Shown piece after piece: positions 43,691 through 55,188 of a DNA stretch of 64,000 bases. The notes beneath the pieces are model-generated. The model did not search any database. It worked only from the letters and a program-made list of their open reading frames with translations, and had not been told where the DNA came from. A program made the translations under genes and the position numbers. The DNA lies in contig NC_092793.1 of NCBI RefSeq assembly GCF_918797505.1, positions 42,954,243 to 43,018,242 of the forward strand, written 5' to 3'. The first letter of the stretch is position 1. Each line of letters begins with the position of its first letter. Origin of the DNA: Bemisia tabaci. Taxonomy: Eukaryota; Arthropoda; Insecta; Hemiptera; Aleyrodidae.

Positions 43691-44704
43691 ACCCTATTGA
43701 GATAGCCGCCTCGACACATACCTAATTGTTGCATATATTGTTGAAAATGCCTCATTTTGTCTCCAAATCACTCAAAGGAGCAAAAAACGGACATCAATGA
43801 CATCAGTAGGATTCTTGTGATCAATTTTATCTACACACGGTTTAAGTAAATGCATCATAAAATGTGGACACAGCTCCTTTAATACGCATACCGTCTGCTC
43901 GGGTCAACGAAAGGGAATTTGGTGAGAGTTCGGCAGAAAATTTTGAAGTTCCTCATCTGATTTTTTATTAACAATTATGCGCCTAAATACAGGAGGGGGC
44001 CATTGGGAAAACATCGTTTTCAACTCAAATCGAACTTCTATCCCGGAGAACGAAGGCTGGGGAAGGACGAGAGGACCCTCCAGCTGCAATCACACGACCC
44101 CCCCCCCCCCCCCATCCACTGCCGTTCTTGAATGTCAAGAACTCAAAATTACCTACACTCCTTTCTTCACTCATACTTTCACTAATGTACGATTTAATGA
44201 TTAATCTCCTCGAAAGCTCTCTTTTCGCAGGGAGAGTTACAAAAATTGCCTAACCTCAATTCTTGCGTGAAACTTTGCAACGCTGTAACGGCATTTTTTA
44301 TCATCCGATTTTAACCATCTTGGGCTCGTTTTAATATAAATTTTATGACCTTTAATTTAGAAGATAACTGCTTTTGCAGTAATTTCCAAAATATACGTGT
44401 TATTTCGGTTTTTTGGCCGAAAAACGCAAATTTTGGTCATTTTTTAAAGATGGCGGCGTTTGCTCGCCTCAGATTTTTTCGCAAATGTAAAACTCGGATT
44501 TAGCGATGAAAAATACATAGGAGTAGTTTATCAGAGAGTCTCCCCAGAAATTGTCTCTACGTAGCCCCTACATTGTGCTCTATTAACTGGACTATTACCC
44601 AATTCTAAACAAACTCTTCGTCATTTTGATTTTAAGTGCCTTTTGCTTGTTTCACCATATGAGTTTTTGCTCGAGAGCCGCTCCGCACTTAAAAAATACT
44701 AGCC

Positions 44705-44812
44705 GTTCTGGGCGCGCTTCGCGCGCCCGTCACGCCTAGCCGGCGGGCTGCGCCCCTGGACCCCCGGTCTCTCGCTAGGCGAGTGTCATTCGGGCTCGCT
44801 TGCGAGCCGATT
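44705..44812. other. GC-rich double hairpin region
   Basis: An abrupt GC-rich island in AT-rich DNA with perfect stem-loops GGGCGCGCTTCGCGCGCCC (44710-44728) and GGCTCGCTTGCGAGCC (44793-44808), and an imperfect larger pairing between gcctagccggcggg and ctcgctaggc. It may be the end of a mobile element. Confidence 0.5.
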
Positions 44813-45746
44813 TTGTAGTAGTTGCAAATTTTTTTTCACTATATTTTGAAGATTTCATAGAAAACATTATGAAAATTCTCACTCCACCAATTTTTACTTG
44901 TAGAATAAATAATGGCCAGGGCAAGAAATAGACTATATCTTAAAATGGACGGTTCCGCTTATTAAAACAGCCAACACCACGTGAAGGTGAGGAACCATCG
45001 TTAGCCACTTTTTTTATTTATTTTTTTTTCTTTACTTTTCTGAACAAATTTACTGAAATGTTAGTTGCGTCCCCTAAAGGGAAACACGGAGAAAAAAATT
45101 AGTGCATGGAACCCGAAGCTGAGATCATATGGATCTCTGAAGTTTTCGGATCTCGCATCGAAAAGTTAAGGTCCATCTGCCGAAGTTCGGTTAGACATTG
45201 AAGTAGTTCGGTATATACGAAGATTTCAGGTCAGAATCGAAGTAACTCGGTGGCATACTCGAAGTGCTCAGATTTCTGACTCAGAGTTTTGGGATACAAC
45301 ACAGTAGTGAACCAAGGAAATCACAGTAGACAGAGAAAAAAAATACAGTCGATAAATAAAGAAAACTAATTATCGAAGAAATTCTAAATATTAGAATGAA
45401 TTCGCTGCGTAATCAATGCGTAACTGCATTGTGCATGAGCGAGATTTATCCTCAACTGACCGCTGGCCACTAGGTACCTGGGTGGGCGAGCGACAATACT
45501 TATAGCGGTGGCATATGGTTCGATTGCCAGGAGTGGGGAACGGTCAGACGTAGGGAAAGGTTCAGCTTGAAACGTTCAGCACAGCGCAGCGTCAGTCACC
45601 GGGTGGGGAAGAGAGTCCGGGAGGGGACACTTCCCCTCGAGTGAAATAGAAAAAGGCAGAATCCTTCGAAGTTTATATTAATGATGTCTGATTTTTATGT
45701 AACACTGAGGCTGCTGCTCCAGTTAGTTCTTTTTTCCATGTGGGTA
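44813..45746. other. Intergenic, no gene seen
   Basis: About 0.9 kb without a recognised feature; a few gaagttcgg-type short repeats near 45110-45290. Confidence 0.35.
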
Positions 45747-46253
45747 CCCTGGTAAAAATGGCAAGTGCTCAGATCAGTAGCACTTGCCTTTGGAACAGAC
45801 CTGAACACTGATGTCAGTGCTGCCGGGCGCTGATCTGCTACCTCAGTGTTAGGTCTGTTCCAAAGGCAAGTGCCTCTGATGTAAGTGGCACTGACCTAAG
45901 TGTCTCAGACGTAAGCGGAATGGAAACTCCCAGAAATACTGTACAGGCAAAAATTTAGTTAATTACCGATCCGCCAGGTACGTTAAGTCACTATTTGACG
46001 ACCAGGGAGGGCTGCTGTGGGTTTTCAATCACAAGTAATCCCACCTATAATAGTTACCGGATCTATGTCAGCAATTCTTTCGTTCACGATGACTATCGTT
46101 AGATTTACGTTAGCTGTCTCAAATTTTGTAATTTTGTCCATTTTGATCTGATGAAGAACTGTATAGATTTTCGGTTAAATCGCATTTACCGTTTACTTGT
46201 AAACGGTAATTAACGTAAGTGCCCTACTTACGCTGTTTTCCACTAAACTGTTT

Positions 46254-48180
46254 TTTTTTATGAAAATTCCATTCCGTGGTTTCCTTGGTAACCTTTGTTT
46301 GCTATCAGCTGATGTTTCATTTCCATTTCTCGGCCAACGGATTTTATTTTTTTATTTATTTATTTTTTTTTCTTTCATTGCCAGGTTAGTTCTAATTTTT
46401 TTGCCAGCATTTATTCGACCCCTCCCCTCCCAGCTCATTTTTCTAACTCCCTTAGCCCCCCCCCCCACTAATTTTATTTATATTTTTTTTTCCTATGGCA
46501 TGCCTCGCACCCCTACCATCATATTTTGGGGTTTCATTCGGAGGGATAAAATATTGTATTGTATATAGATCTTCGATATATCGTTCGATATAAAGCAGGA
46601 TAGACAGGGATAAGACGGAATTTTATTGATATTCACCGGGATAAAAGGTAGGAATTTTAAGAAAAGGGGAATAATCAGTGTGAAACGGGGTAGATAGGAA
46701 TTAAACAGGATAGATAGTGATAAAACAGGGTAATGTCTATCGATCTTCGATATATAGTTCGATATAAAATATGATAGACATGGATAAAACGGGATGGGGA
46801 ACGACATTGATATTAATTGAGTTAAATGGAGGAAGTTTGAGAAAAGGAGAATAATCAGTGTGTGACGTAGGTAAAGATGAGGATAAAACAGGATAGGTAG
46901 GGTTATCCCACCCTTCGATACATCGATCTTTGATAAATTGTCCGATATGAAACAGGATGGGAAAGTGGCATAATGAATTTGAAACGGGATAGATAGAATA
47001 TATCAGGATAGATATGGGTAATATTGGATATAGATAGGGATAAAACGGGATGTATTGATATTAACCGAGATAAAAGGGATGTTTATCGTGTTTGAAGATT
47101 TTGCTGTGTTTGTGGTGTTTGATGTATTTGTTGTGTTTGTAGTGTTCGTCGTGCTTAATATGTTTGCTGTGTTTGGTGTGTTTGATGTGTTTAATGCGTT
47201 TATTGTGTTTGATGCATTTGTTGTGTTTGATGTTTTTGTTGTGTTTGATGTTTTTGTTGTGTTCGATGTTTCATGTGTTTTTGTCGTGTTTGATGTGCTT
47301 GATGAGTTTGCTGTATTTGTTGTGCTTGATGTGTTTGATGTGTTCGTTGTGTTTGATGTACCTGTTGTGTTTAATGCGTTTGTCAAGTTTGATGTGTTTG
47401 TCGCATTTGATGAGTTTGCTATATATGTTGTGTTTGATGCGCCTGTTGTATTTAATGTGTTTGTTGTGTTTGATGTTTTCGTTTTGTTTCTACTCAACTC
47501 ACCTATATTCTATCTTCAAGTATACAGGGCGTCCCTAAAGTCCCTTCCACCCCTTCTAAAATTTTACCTAATTAATATTTTGAAACAAAACTTCGGGAAT
47601 GTTCAAAGATCAATGTAAGCTACTTTCAGGGCCCCCAAACTTTCCCCCCCCCCCCCACTGTTTTTATGAAAGTTTCATTCCTCGGTTCCTTGGTAACCTT
47701 TGTTTGCTATCAGCTGATGTTGTATTTCCATTTCTCGGCCAAGCCAACGGATTTTATATTCATTGCCAGGTTAGTTCTAATTTTTTGCAAGCATTTATTC
47801 GACCCCTCCCCTCCTAGCTCATTTTTCTAACTCCCGTAGCCCCCCCCCCCCCCACTAATTTTATTTATATTTTTTTTTCCTATGGCATGCCTTGCACCCC
47901 TACCATCATATTTTGGGGTTTCATTCGTAGGGATAAAATATTGTATTGTATATAGATCTTCGATATATCGTTCGATATAAAGCAGGATAGACAGGGATAA
48001 GACGGAATTTATTGATATTCACCGGGATAAAAGGTAGGAATTTTAAGAGAAGGGGAATAATCAGTGTGAAACGGGGTAGATAGGAATTAAACAGGATAGA
48101 TAGTGATAAAACAGGGTAATGTCTATCGATCTTCGATACATAGTTCGATATAAAATATGATAGACATGGATAAAATAAAG
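46254..48180. repeat. Duplicated block flanking a TG-rich minisatellite
   Basis: A block beginning with tttatgaaaattccattccg at 46258 recurs at about 47665 (cctttgtttgctatcagctgat; ggataaaatattgtattgtatataga). Between them are degenerate gataaaacgggatagatagg repeats and a minisatellite at 47085-47490 of gtgtttgatgtgtttgttgt type. Confidence 0.7.
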
Positions 48181-48317
48181 AGAATTAAAAAAGAAAATTT
48201 TTGGCACAAACCGCAAGTCAAACTCTTGATTTTTGACAAACTGGCCGCCGGTCAAATTTCAAAATATCGAAAATCTAAATCCCAGTTCTCGTCGATGGAT
48301 TAGGATGAAACTTGGTT

Positions 48318-48565
48318 CTCACACCGCAATCACACGCTGAATGTGGAAGTCATCGGCCGGATGCCTGAATTTTGCGCGTGACGCGCAAAATTCAGCAACG
48401 ATTCTCAGCAACCATCGGACCAATTTTGAATTTGTCTGAACTATTCGAGTAGATTTGATACACATCTGGATGAAAATAACTCGAATTTGCTAAATTTCAG
48501 CCGTTGGGCGATGACTGTTGACTTCCACATTCAGCTGCTAAATTCAGCGTCTGATTGCGGCACCA
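48318..48565. mobile_element. Small MITE with ATTCAGCGT ends
   Basis: The left side caccgcaatcacacgctgaat is inverse to the right side attcagcgtctgattgcggc, with a second inverse pair (gtggaagtcatcg against tgttgacttccac). About 245 bp, non-coding. Confidence 0.6.
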
Positions 48566-49375
48566 TAGGTTTTTTGGAACGAGAAAAACGATTCTGGCAT
48601 TATTTTTCCGGAAAATTTTTGCCCTTTTCAAAATGACGGCGGTCAATATGGCGACCTTGAGCGGCAAGAGAATAAATTAGGCTGTTTATCGGTGTATTTG
48701 CATGAAACTTGGTATCAGGGGACACTTCGGCATGAAAAAGACGAATCTGTCATCAGATTTTTTGTAATTCTGAATAATTTCAAAATGGCGAGGAAAATGG
48801 TGGAAACTTGGTATTACGGACGTTTACGGGTGGATTCGCATGCTGCCATTTTGAAAGTATTTGACATGTCAGAAATGCATTGCGGAAGAGGCATGTTTTG
48901 TCGAACCACAAACCAACAGGACCCAGACTTTCATTCGCATCCAACCGTAAACGTCTGTAATACCAAGTTTCTGCATTTTCCAGATGCAAAAGGATTGATA
49001 AGCATAAAACTACATTTATCCCGTTTAATGTACGTTCATCCTAATTCAGTAACATTCACCCTTGCCGGACAAAGAATTTGATTTTAAATTAATTGAATTT
49101 TAAATAAATTAAATGTGTCGAGTTTTATAAATTGAGATTAAAATAAAAAAAAAAAAATCTAATCACACATTGGTAGGTTATAGGTTATGTTACATTTTTT
49201 TTGTCTACCGGATCAAGACCCCCTTCACGCTCTTAACCTGTGACCATAAATTGTGCTGAACACTTATCAAGTGGATTGCCGATCTCTCCAATTAAAAAAA
49301 AAAAGAAAAAAAAGTGTTTATCAAACAGGAAAAGATTACAGTAACGCCATTTCAGTTCACCTTAAATTTCAAGGT

Positions 49376-50161
49376 AGGCAACACGAGTTTCTACGTGGTT
49401 GAATGGCGGTATTGTCGTCGTGAAATGACAGTTTGCCTTCAATGATTAGTGTAGGGAACACAAGCTCTCACGGGGTCGAAGAGTGGTATCATCGTCCGTG
49501 CAATAGACGTTCTCTGTCTTCTAATTTGCTTTCATGTCATGTCGGGGCCGCGTTTGTCAGTAAAGTGGTTGCTCCTCTTAACTGTTATTCATTAAGCTGT
49601 TTTTATTTTTTTTTTTACTTCCCGTCCGAGCACATGAACACTAAAAGAGAGAGATAAGAATGATGATTATGATGCTGATGCTGATGCTGATGATGACCAT
49701 GAAGAAAAAGGAGAACAACGAATGGTGCAGAACAAGAAGAGTGAAAGAAAATAAGCTAGAATAAATTTAGAGAGAAGAAGAAGATAATGAAAGTGGGAGA
49801 AGCAAACAGACAGAAGAAATAAAAAGTAAAAAGAAGAAAGCAGTGAGGGGGAGATTGAAATAAAATAAGAACGTGAAAAAAGTGGAATAGCTGTTTCATA
49901 GTGAAATTGCACGATTACTTGGAACGTTTTTAAAAAATAGCATTTCACCAAACTGGAGAGGATAAATTAACGTCATTTCATTTCGCCCTCAATTTCAGTG
50001 TAGGCAACAGGAGCTTCCGCGTGGTCGAATAGCGGTATCGTCGTGAAATGGCACGCTCACTCAGGCAAAATAAGCTCCCATGTGGTCGAATAGTGGCATC
50101 ATCCCCGAAACAATATCGGCCTAATGCTCCCCGTAACTAAATTTTTGGTGAAGCATCTAGA
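49376..50161. repeat. Repeated ~55-bp words upstream of a Helitron end
   Basis: The pattern gtaggcaacacgagtttctacgtgg followed by tcgaatagcggtatcgtcgtgaaatg occurs at about 49373, 49446 and 50000, with a partial unit near 50070. It lies directly 5' of the Helitron-like terminus, so it probably belongs to that element. The start of the element was not located. Confidence 0.5.
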
Positions 50162-50192
50162 CCCGTGACTTCAGTCACGGGCTTTCCGCTAG
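50162..50192 (+). mobile_element. Helitron-like 3' terminus
   Basis: The stem-loop CCCGTGACTTCAGTCACGGG (50162-50181), followed by ctttccg and CTAG (50189-50192) before T, is the expected Helitron 3' end. It matches the minus-strand terminus at 14621-14656, so two members of one family are present. Confidence 0.7.
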
Positions 50193-50514
50193 TTATCACA
50201 ATCTTTAGAGGACAACGCTCGTTCCCTTGCGGTCTCCAATCTAAGCACTAACTACCTGCGCGTGTAAGTGTTAGGGGCGTAATTATGCCATTTCAGGGCC
50301 CCCATTGGAGTAATTTTGCCAGCAAATGATGATTTTGTTTTTGATTTTGAATCCGATACTTAATTTTTTTATTATTCTATTTTAATCAATCAACATGGAA
50401 ATGAAGTTTTATAAGTTATGTTTCTTTGAAAAAGAAAAAAATGGAACGCATTAAAATTCAAAATTATAGCTAAGGATGTAAAAAAATAATTAAAGTTGAA
50501 ATGATACAAAAAAT

Positions 50515-50600
50515 GGACGGAGTTAAACAGAAAGGAACCAAGCCACGTCGGGATCGAACCGAGAAGAAGAGGTTTAAAGTTTGGCTCCTGCATAAGACTC
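50515..50600 (-). repeat. tRNA-like B-box segment
   Basis: The minus strand contains TCTCGGTTCGATCCCGAC (about 50547-50564), a perfect T-arm/B-box with a pairing 5-bp stem. The A-box side is not recognisable. Probably a truncated tRNA-derived SINE. Confidence 0.35.
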
Positions 50601-52112
50601 AATGTAGAAAATAAACTTCGAGTTCAATTTCTGCAAAATTTGTTCCAACAAAAACTTTGGATTTTCGGCAATAGATAGTAGAGTAGTGGTCGAGTTCAAA
50701 ACCACTTATAACTCAATTTTCTCCAAAATGTGGGTTGGTTCCTTTCTGCTTAACTCAGTCCAAATATAAATTAGCAGATACAAAAATTGAAAGTAAAGGA
50801 GTAAAAAAGTTGGAAAAGAATTAAAAATAAAGTAGGAACTTTTCAAAAAAAATTAAGACTGAAACATTTTAAAAAGAGTTAAAACTGAAAAAAATTAAAA
50901 CCAAATTTAAAACATTTTTTTAAAAAAAAACTCTGAAGTTAAAAAAATAATAACAGTTAGCGGCAAAAAAACCCTCAAATCTGAGAATTGAATAACGGTA
51001 AAAAAAAATTGTTTCCTTGTAGATAAATGCTTAGAACTTTCTGTATTACTACTTATAAAGTAGTATTGTATACCAGGACACTGTTTGGCCACTTTTAGTG
51101 AGATTAAGCATGATACATTTTTAAAAAATGAAAAAAAATTAAGCCGCGAGGCTGATCTGGGATAGAGTCAGGCGCCAAAAAGTTCCCTTAATTTTTAAGG
51201 GGGGCATTATTTGTAATTCTCATTGGCCAGAAAAGAATGTCCTTCTCATGAGGGTTTCAGAGAATTTCATTTGAATTTATATAACCATGTTTAAGTCGTT
51301 AAAAGTGATGTCATAACAGTTAGCGGCAAAAATGTAATTAAGTAATGCTTAAGTTATGCTATAATTGACTTAAGTTAGAAGTTTAGTGTGCTGGGAACCC
51401 TGATTATTGGTCTTTGGCACTTAAAAGTCCACAATAGTCAATTAGTTGTGACATTTTCTGCTTAAATAAATGCATCTAAATACATATTATAGCGGTGATA
51501 ATATTTTTACCAATCTCATTTTTTTGTGTGTTTTAATTATTTAAGTGCTATCTTAAACGAAGAGGGTAAAACAAATTATTCAAAAGTGTACCTAAACCAT
51601 GTGTATTACCTACCTAAACTAGTTTTCCTTCCCTCTTAGAAAATCCCACCTCCTACAAAATATGCCTCTCTGAAAGATAAAGTTAGTGGTCCCTGTATCC
51701 CGAGGAAATATTCCCCCACGAAAAGGAATTAGGATGGGGGAAGGGGGAGCCATCTCTACTTTTTGGGAGTGAGTGCGGTTCGATTAAGACTGATGTCAGA
51801 GCTAGACTTACCCTCTGAACCAAGTCCTGACCTCAGTCCCGCTTACCTCAGAGATATCTCTGCACTTAGGTAAGTGTTTCTCCCGACGTCAGTGCCTCTT
51901 ACCTCAGTGCTGACTTCTTGGGTAAGTGCTTTAACACTTACGTCAGAGAAAACTGAACTGACCTCAGAGCAAATTGCACTGACCTCAGTGGAAAATTCAC
52001 TGACCTAACACTTGCAATTTTTACCAGGGTATGTCACACCAAGCTTGACTTTAACCCTCTCCCTTCCTCAATAAAAGTAAAACCCTAACGTATGAAAATA
52101 TTTTCATTCTGT

Positions 52113-52610
52113 TGCAGGTTTACATGATATGCGGGTTTGGAGCTCCACACGCCATTGATGGGGCGCCCAAAAATGATATTGAATTAATCGACGACTTAAA
52201 AAAGCTTAAGAAATTTGATGAGCCAAGTGCAACTGCTGCATTGCGGAAATCCCAGGTATTTAAATTACTTAAGTGAAACGGTTGCGGTACCGTTCTGTAT
52301 TTTTGACGAAAGAATATCTGTGGCAGAGAGAAAACTCTTCGTCCACAACATAAAGAGCAAGGTGTTCCTGATCCTCCGCAGAAATTGTGATGTACCAGTT
52401 AATGAAGTAACAGATTTAAGTGATCGACATGTTCACAACTAACAGTTTAGTATTTATCAAAATGCTAGATATTCCCACCGAATTTTTAGACATGGATCCC
52501 TCGGAGTGGTTACAAAATTCAGATTACATTAATGCTCGTAAAATCGTTTCTTTCCTTGTTGTTGTTAATGATCATGCTGAAAGAGCGGTAGCATTGATGC
52601 AAACGTAAGT
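52113..52610 (+). pseudogene. Decayed gene of a dispersed insect family
   Basis: After a pyrimidine stretch and cag, fragments in successive frames read CGFGAPHAIDGAPKNDIEL..., YLSETVAVPFCIFDERISV...VFLILR and FLDMDPSEWLQNSDYINARK..FLVVVNDHAERAVALMQ. I have seen this block order (short-acid APKND, YLSE..FFDE, VVND.AERGVALIQ) in uncharacterised proteins that occur in many copies in hemipteran and other insect genomes. At least one frameshift (near 52255) and a TAA (52440) break it. Function unknown. Confidence 0.5.
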
Positions 52611-53558
52611 ACAATAGAAAAGTTACCACGGAGGAGTCATTTCAAAACGTGGTACAAGCTTCTGCAGACTTCAACCAAAAAGTTGATAAGAATAAAAGAA
52701 AATTATCTGTTACAGAATTGGAGAGTTTGTCAGGTTAATGTCAGTTTTAAGTCTTTTACTTCAGTGTTGTTGTTATTGTTTTTTTTTTTGTTTACTTTTA
52801 GTGATTTTCTGTCATTTTTAGTGTTCTTCACTTATTATTAGATTTGTTGAATCAAAAGATCTTGATTCCATTCCTTCGTTGCAGCCCCTATTCCCTCATG
52901 TGCCCTGTTCCGTGTTGGTGGCGCGCGACGGATAAGCGCATCCTACTCCGCGTGGCCGCTAATCCAACGCGCGCCTGGGGGAGCTTTTCGCGCCGTCGAG
53001 GTCGTCGCGGCGAGCACTTGAAATGCCTTTTGCCGGCTAAATGACTGAGCATACGGCAAAACGGACTAAATTGTTACTATAAGGGCCGTAGGTAAACCGT
53101 TGATTACCTTCGGGAAATGACTCTACTTTTTCCGAATAACCAAGCTTTAGACCTGCTCCATTTAGGGCGCTCTAGAGACCCCTAAATTTTTTTTCTATTT
53201 TTTTTATCAGAAGATCTTGATTTTCTCATATAGTAGCACGTCTTAAGCGAATCGCCCCTTAACTTTTCTTAACTTTCAAAAATAAGAGACACCCTACCCC
53301 ACCTAAGTATCCTATTGATAAGTCTGGTAATCGAAGAAGGATCTTACGTCTACTTTCCTTGCCTCCATTTTGAGCACACCGGTCTCCTCATGTCATCAGT
53401 ATTGTCATGATAAGGTTTTTTTTTTATCATCAATGATTGATACTAACATTTTTGTGTCTTCAGTGAAACATTGAAGGGTGAAAAATCAAGAAATAACAAC
53501 TGACTCGCTCTATACAGCAGGTTTAAGCGTTCGACTGCCAGAGTGTGTTCTGAATTAA
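52611..53558. other. Intergenic with a GC-rich island at about 52900-53040
   Basis: No gene. The island (gttggtggcgcgcgacggat...cgcggcgagcac) stands out in base composition from its surroundings, and I could not assign it. Confidence 0.35.
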
Positions 53559-53820
53559 TATCGACGGTGAAACTACCAAACCACGTATCTCGGTTTGCGA
53601 CGTCGCAGACTTCCTGTCATACTTTATTTTTTAAATGAAAAACTACTTAACGTCCAGTCTTGAAAATTTCTGTGATTTTTCCTCTTCGTGCGGAGAAAAT
53701 TCTGTGAAAATTTCAAGGAATGATATTGATTTGGTCTACTTCAAAAAAATAAAATGCGAGCGTAGATTTTTAAACACCGCAAACGAGATACGTGGTTTGG
53801 TAGTTTCACCGTCGATATGT
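53559..53820. mobile_element. MITE, copy B of the ACGTATCTC family
   Basis: Terminal inverted repeats of about 35 bp (atatcgacggtgaaactacc ... and complement) enclose about 260 bp. The interior gttttgcgac/cgcagacttcctgtcat block matches 3848-4075. It is inserted beside repeat copy 2 and is better preserved than copy A. Confidence 0.75.
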
Positions 53821-55050
53821 AACAATGTATACCGTTACAGCTTCTAACATGATCCTAAAGCACTAAAAAATTGATTTACAAAAGAAAACTTACCTTCAAA
53901 TAGTGACAAAAAAGTAACAACTCATGAAAATGGCTAAATATTGAGCTAACGTCCATGTCTTTTATCACTACGGCAGATGTAAACAATCCCGAATCATGGA
54001 CCAAGAGAATAAATAAGGACCCCCAACTCCGGTTAGCGCTGACATCAGCGCTCCCTGGCAGAGGGTGTAGTGAACTAAACCGATGATTGGGTCTTCCTGT
54101 TTATATTTCCATGCACCACCTATTTAGGCTTATCACTCAGTAGTGCTCATAGAAGTTTCTAGATCCTCGTATCCTCGTGGTCGCCCTGCAGTTTTGAAGA
54201 GTGTAGTGTGAAAAGTTTCCCATTTTCATTTCAATCTTCGTCAGTCTTCGTGTACATAAACTGGTATTAATGTGAAGTGTTATTTCTAACCGTTTTACTC
54301 AGCAGCAACTGCTGTTGAGAAAGCCAAAGGAAGTGTGTATGTAGTGTGCAGCAGGAATCAGGATTGTACTTTTAGCCGAAGGCGCCGCTCTGTTAAGTGA
54401 AATCTTTTTAGTGAGAAATAGTGTTGTACTGATAAAAATCAACTGAGTGTCACAAAATCAAAGATACTTGACTTCAAGCATTACCTTTAATTTGATTATT
54501 AGCAAGTCTCTTTGATTCTGCGTCAGAAGTTGACTGAATCATCTTTGCTCGTGTTCTGATAAGATACTTCACATCAAAGTCTTTCGCATTGACCTCTGCC
54601 GAAGGTATGTATCTATACAATTTCATTAGTTAGCGAAAGTAAAATGTATTAAAGTATCTACACAAATAAATAAATCATAGATAAACAAAGAACATTGCAT
54701 GGAATAACATACTATAGAGGTACGATCGTGGACCGCTGCGGCGTTAGTTCACCGCACCCTCTGCCAGGTTCGCTGCGAGCGCGCGTTAACGGTTTTTAAC
54801 ACAGGGTAGCATAGGGAGTTGGGAGTCCTTATTTATTCTATTGGTCCATGCCCGAATTGACTACAGTTTTCGTTCAAAATAGGGTTTATCCCGTCGGTTC
54901 TTACGTATAGAATGGAGGATTTGACCGCTTGAACGTTCAAGGAATCCATTTCTAAATTCTACTCTGGTCAGAAAATCATCGATTGACTCAATATTTGCAT
55001 TTGAAAATCGGCTGCCAATTCCTAATGGGAATACACTGTAAGTGATGAAA
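53821..55050. repeat. Dispersed repeat copy 2, interrupted by an 856-bp insertion
   Basis: 53821-53994 and 54858-55050 together match, in inverse orientation, 13201-13600. The interruption at 53995-54850 is precise. Confidence 0.7.
53995..54850. mobile_element. 856-bp DNA transposon with 7-bp target duplication
   Basis: The ends CATGGACCAA and TTGGTCCATG continue into longer imperfect inverted homology (gaataaataaggac; ggcagagggtg). The element is flanked by CCCGAAT at 53988-53994 and 54851-54857, and the uninterrupted relative at 13201-13600 has a single copy of this site. No transposase. Confidence 0.8.
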
Positions 55051-55188
55051 AGACCAGGTTTGTCATGAGATGTGACGTAACAAGTGTACCGGATCCGTCC
55101 CCGCGTAAAACTGACCGTTTTGAAAATCCGAATTCATAGGCGAGTCATTCCTTGTCAAGTGTAGCAGGCTCGGAACTCGACCGATTTT

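Larger units (their letters stand above)
36665..44572. mobile_element. Large inverted-repeat element (about 7.9 kb) with nested insertions
   Basis: The left repeat (36665-36985 continuing at 38258-38415) is inverse to the right repeat (44110-44572): shared blocks include ggccgaaaaacgcaaatttt-type, ttgggctcgttttaat and aagctctcttttcgcaggg words. On the left it is interrupted by an element at 36986-38257. Inside are a word-array element (38901-40583), a decayed gene (40690-41760) and a palindrome (41753-43690). The superfamily is unknown. Confidence 0.65.
45747..52029. mobile_element. TA-flanked element of 6.3 kb with CCCTGGTAAAAAT ends
   Basis: CCCTGGTAAAAATGGCAAGTG (left) is inverse to CACTTGCAATTTTTACCAGGG (right), both flanked by TA (45745-45746, 52030-52031). 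Both subterminal regions are arrays of cactgacctcagtg/acttacgtcag words. The interior is a mosaic of tandem repeats and smaller insertions with no transposase, so it is non-autonomous or has been invaded. Confidence 0.7.

Noticed and set aside
47003..47497. Asn/Thr/Ser-repeat frame of 164 residues (and its antisense partner)
   Set aside because: Low-complexity translation of a TG-rich minisatellite; no start context or conservation visible.
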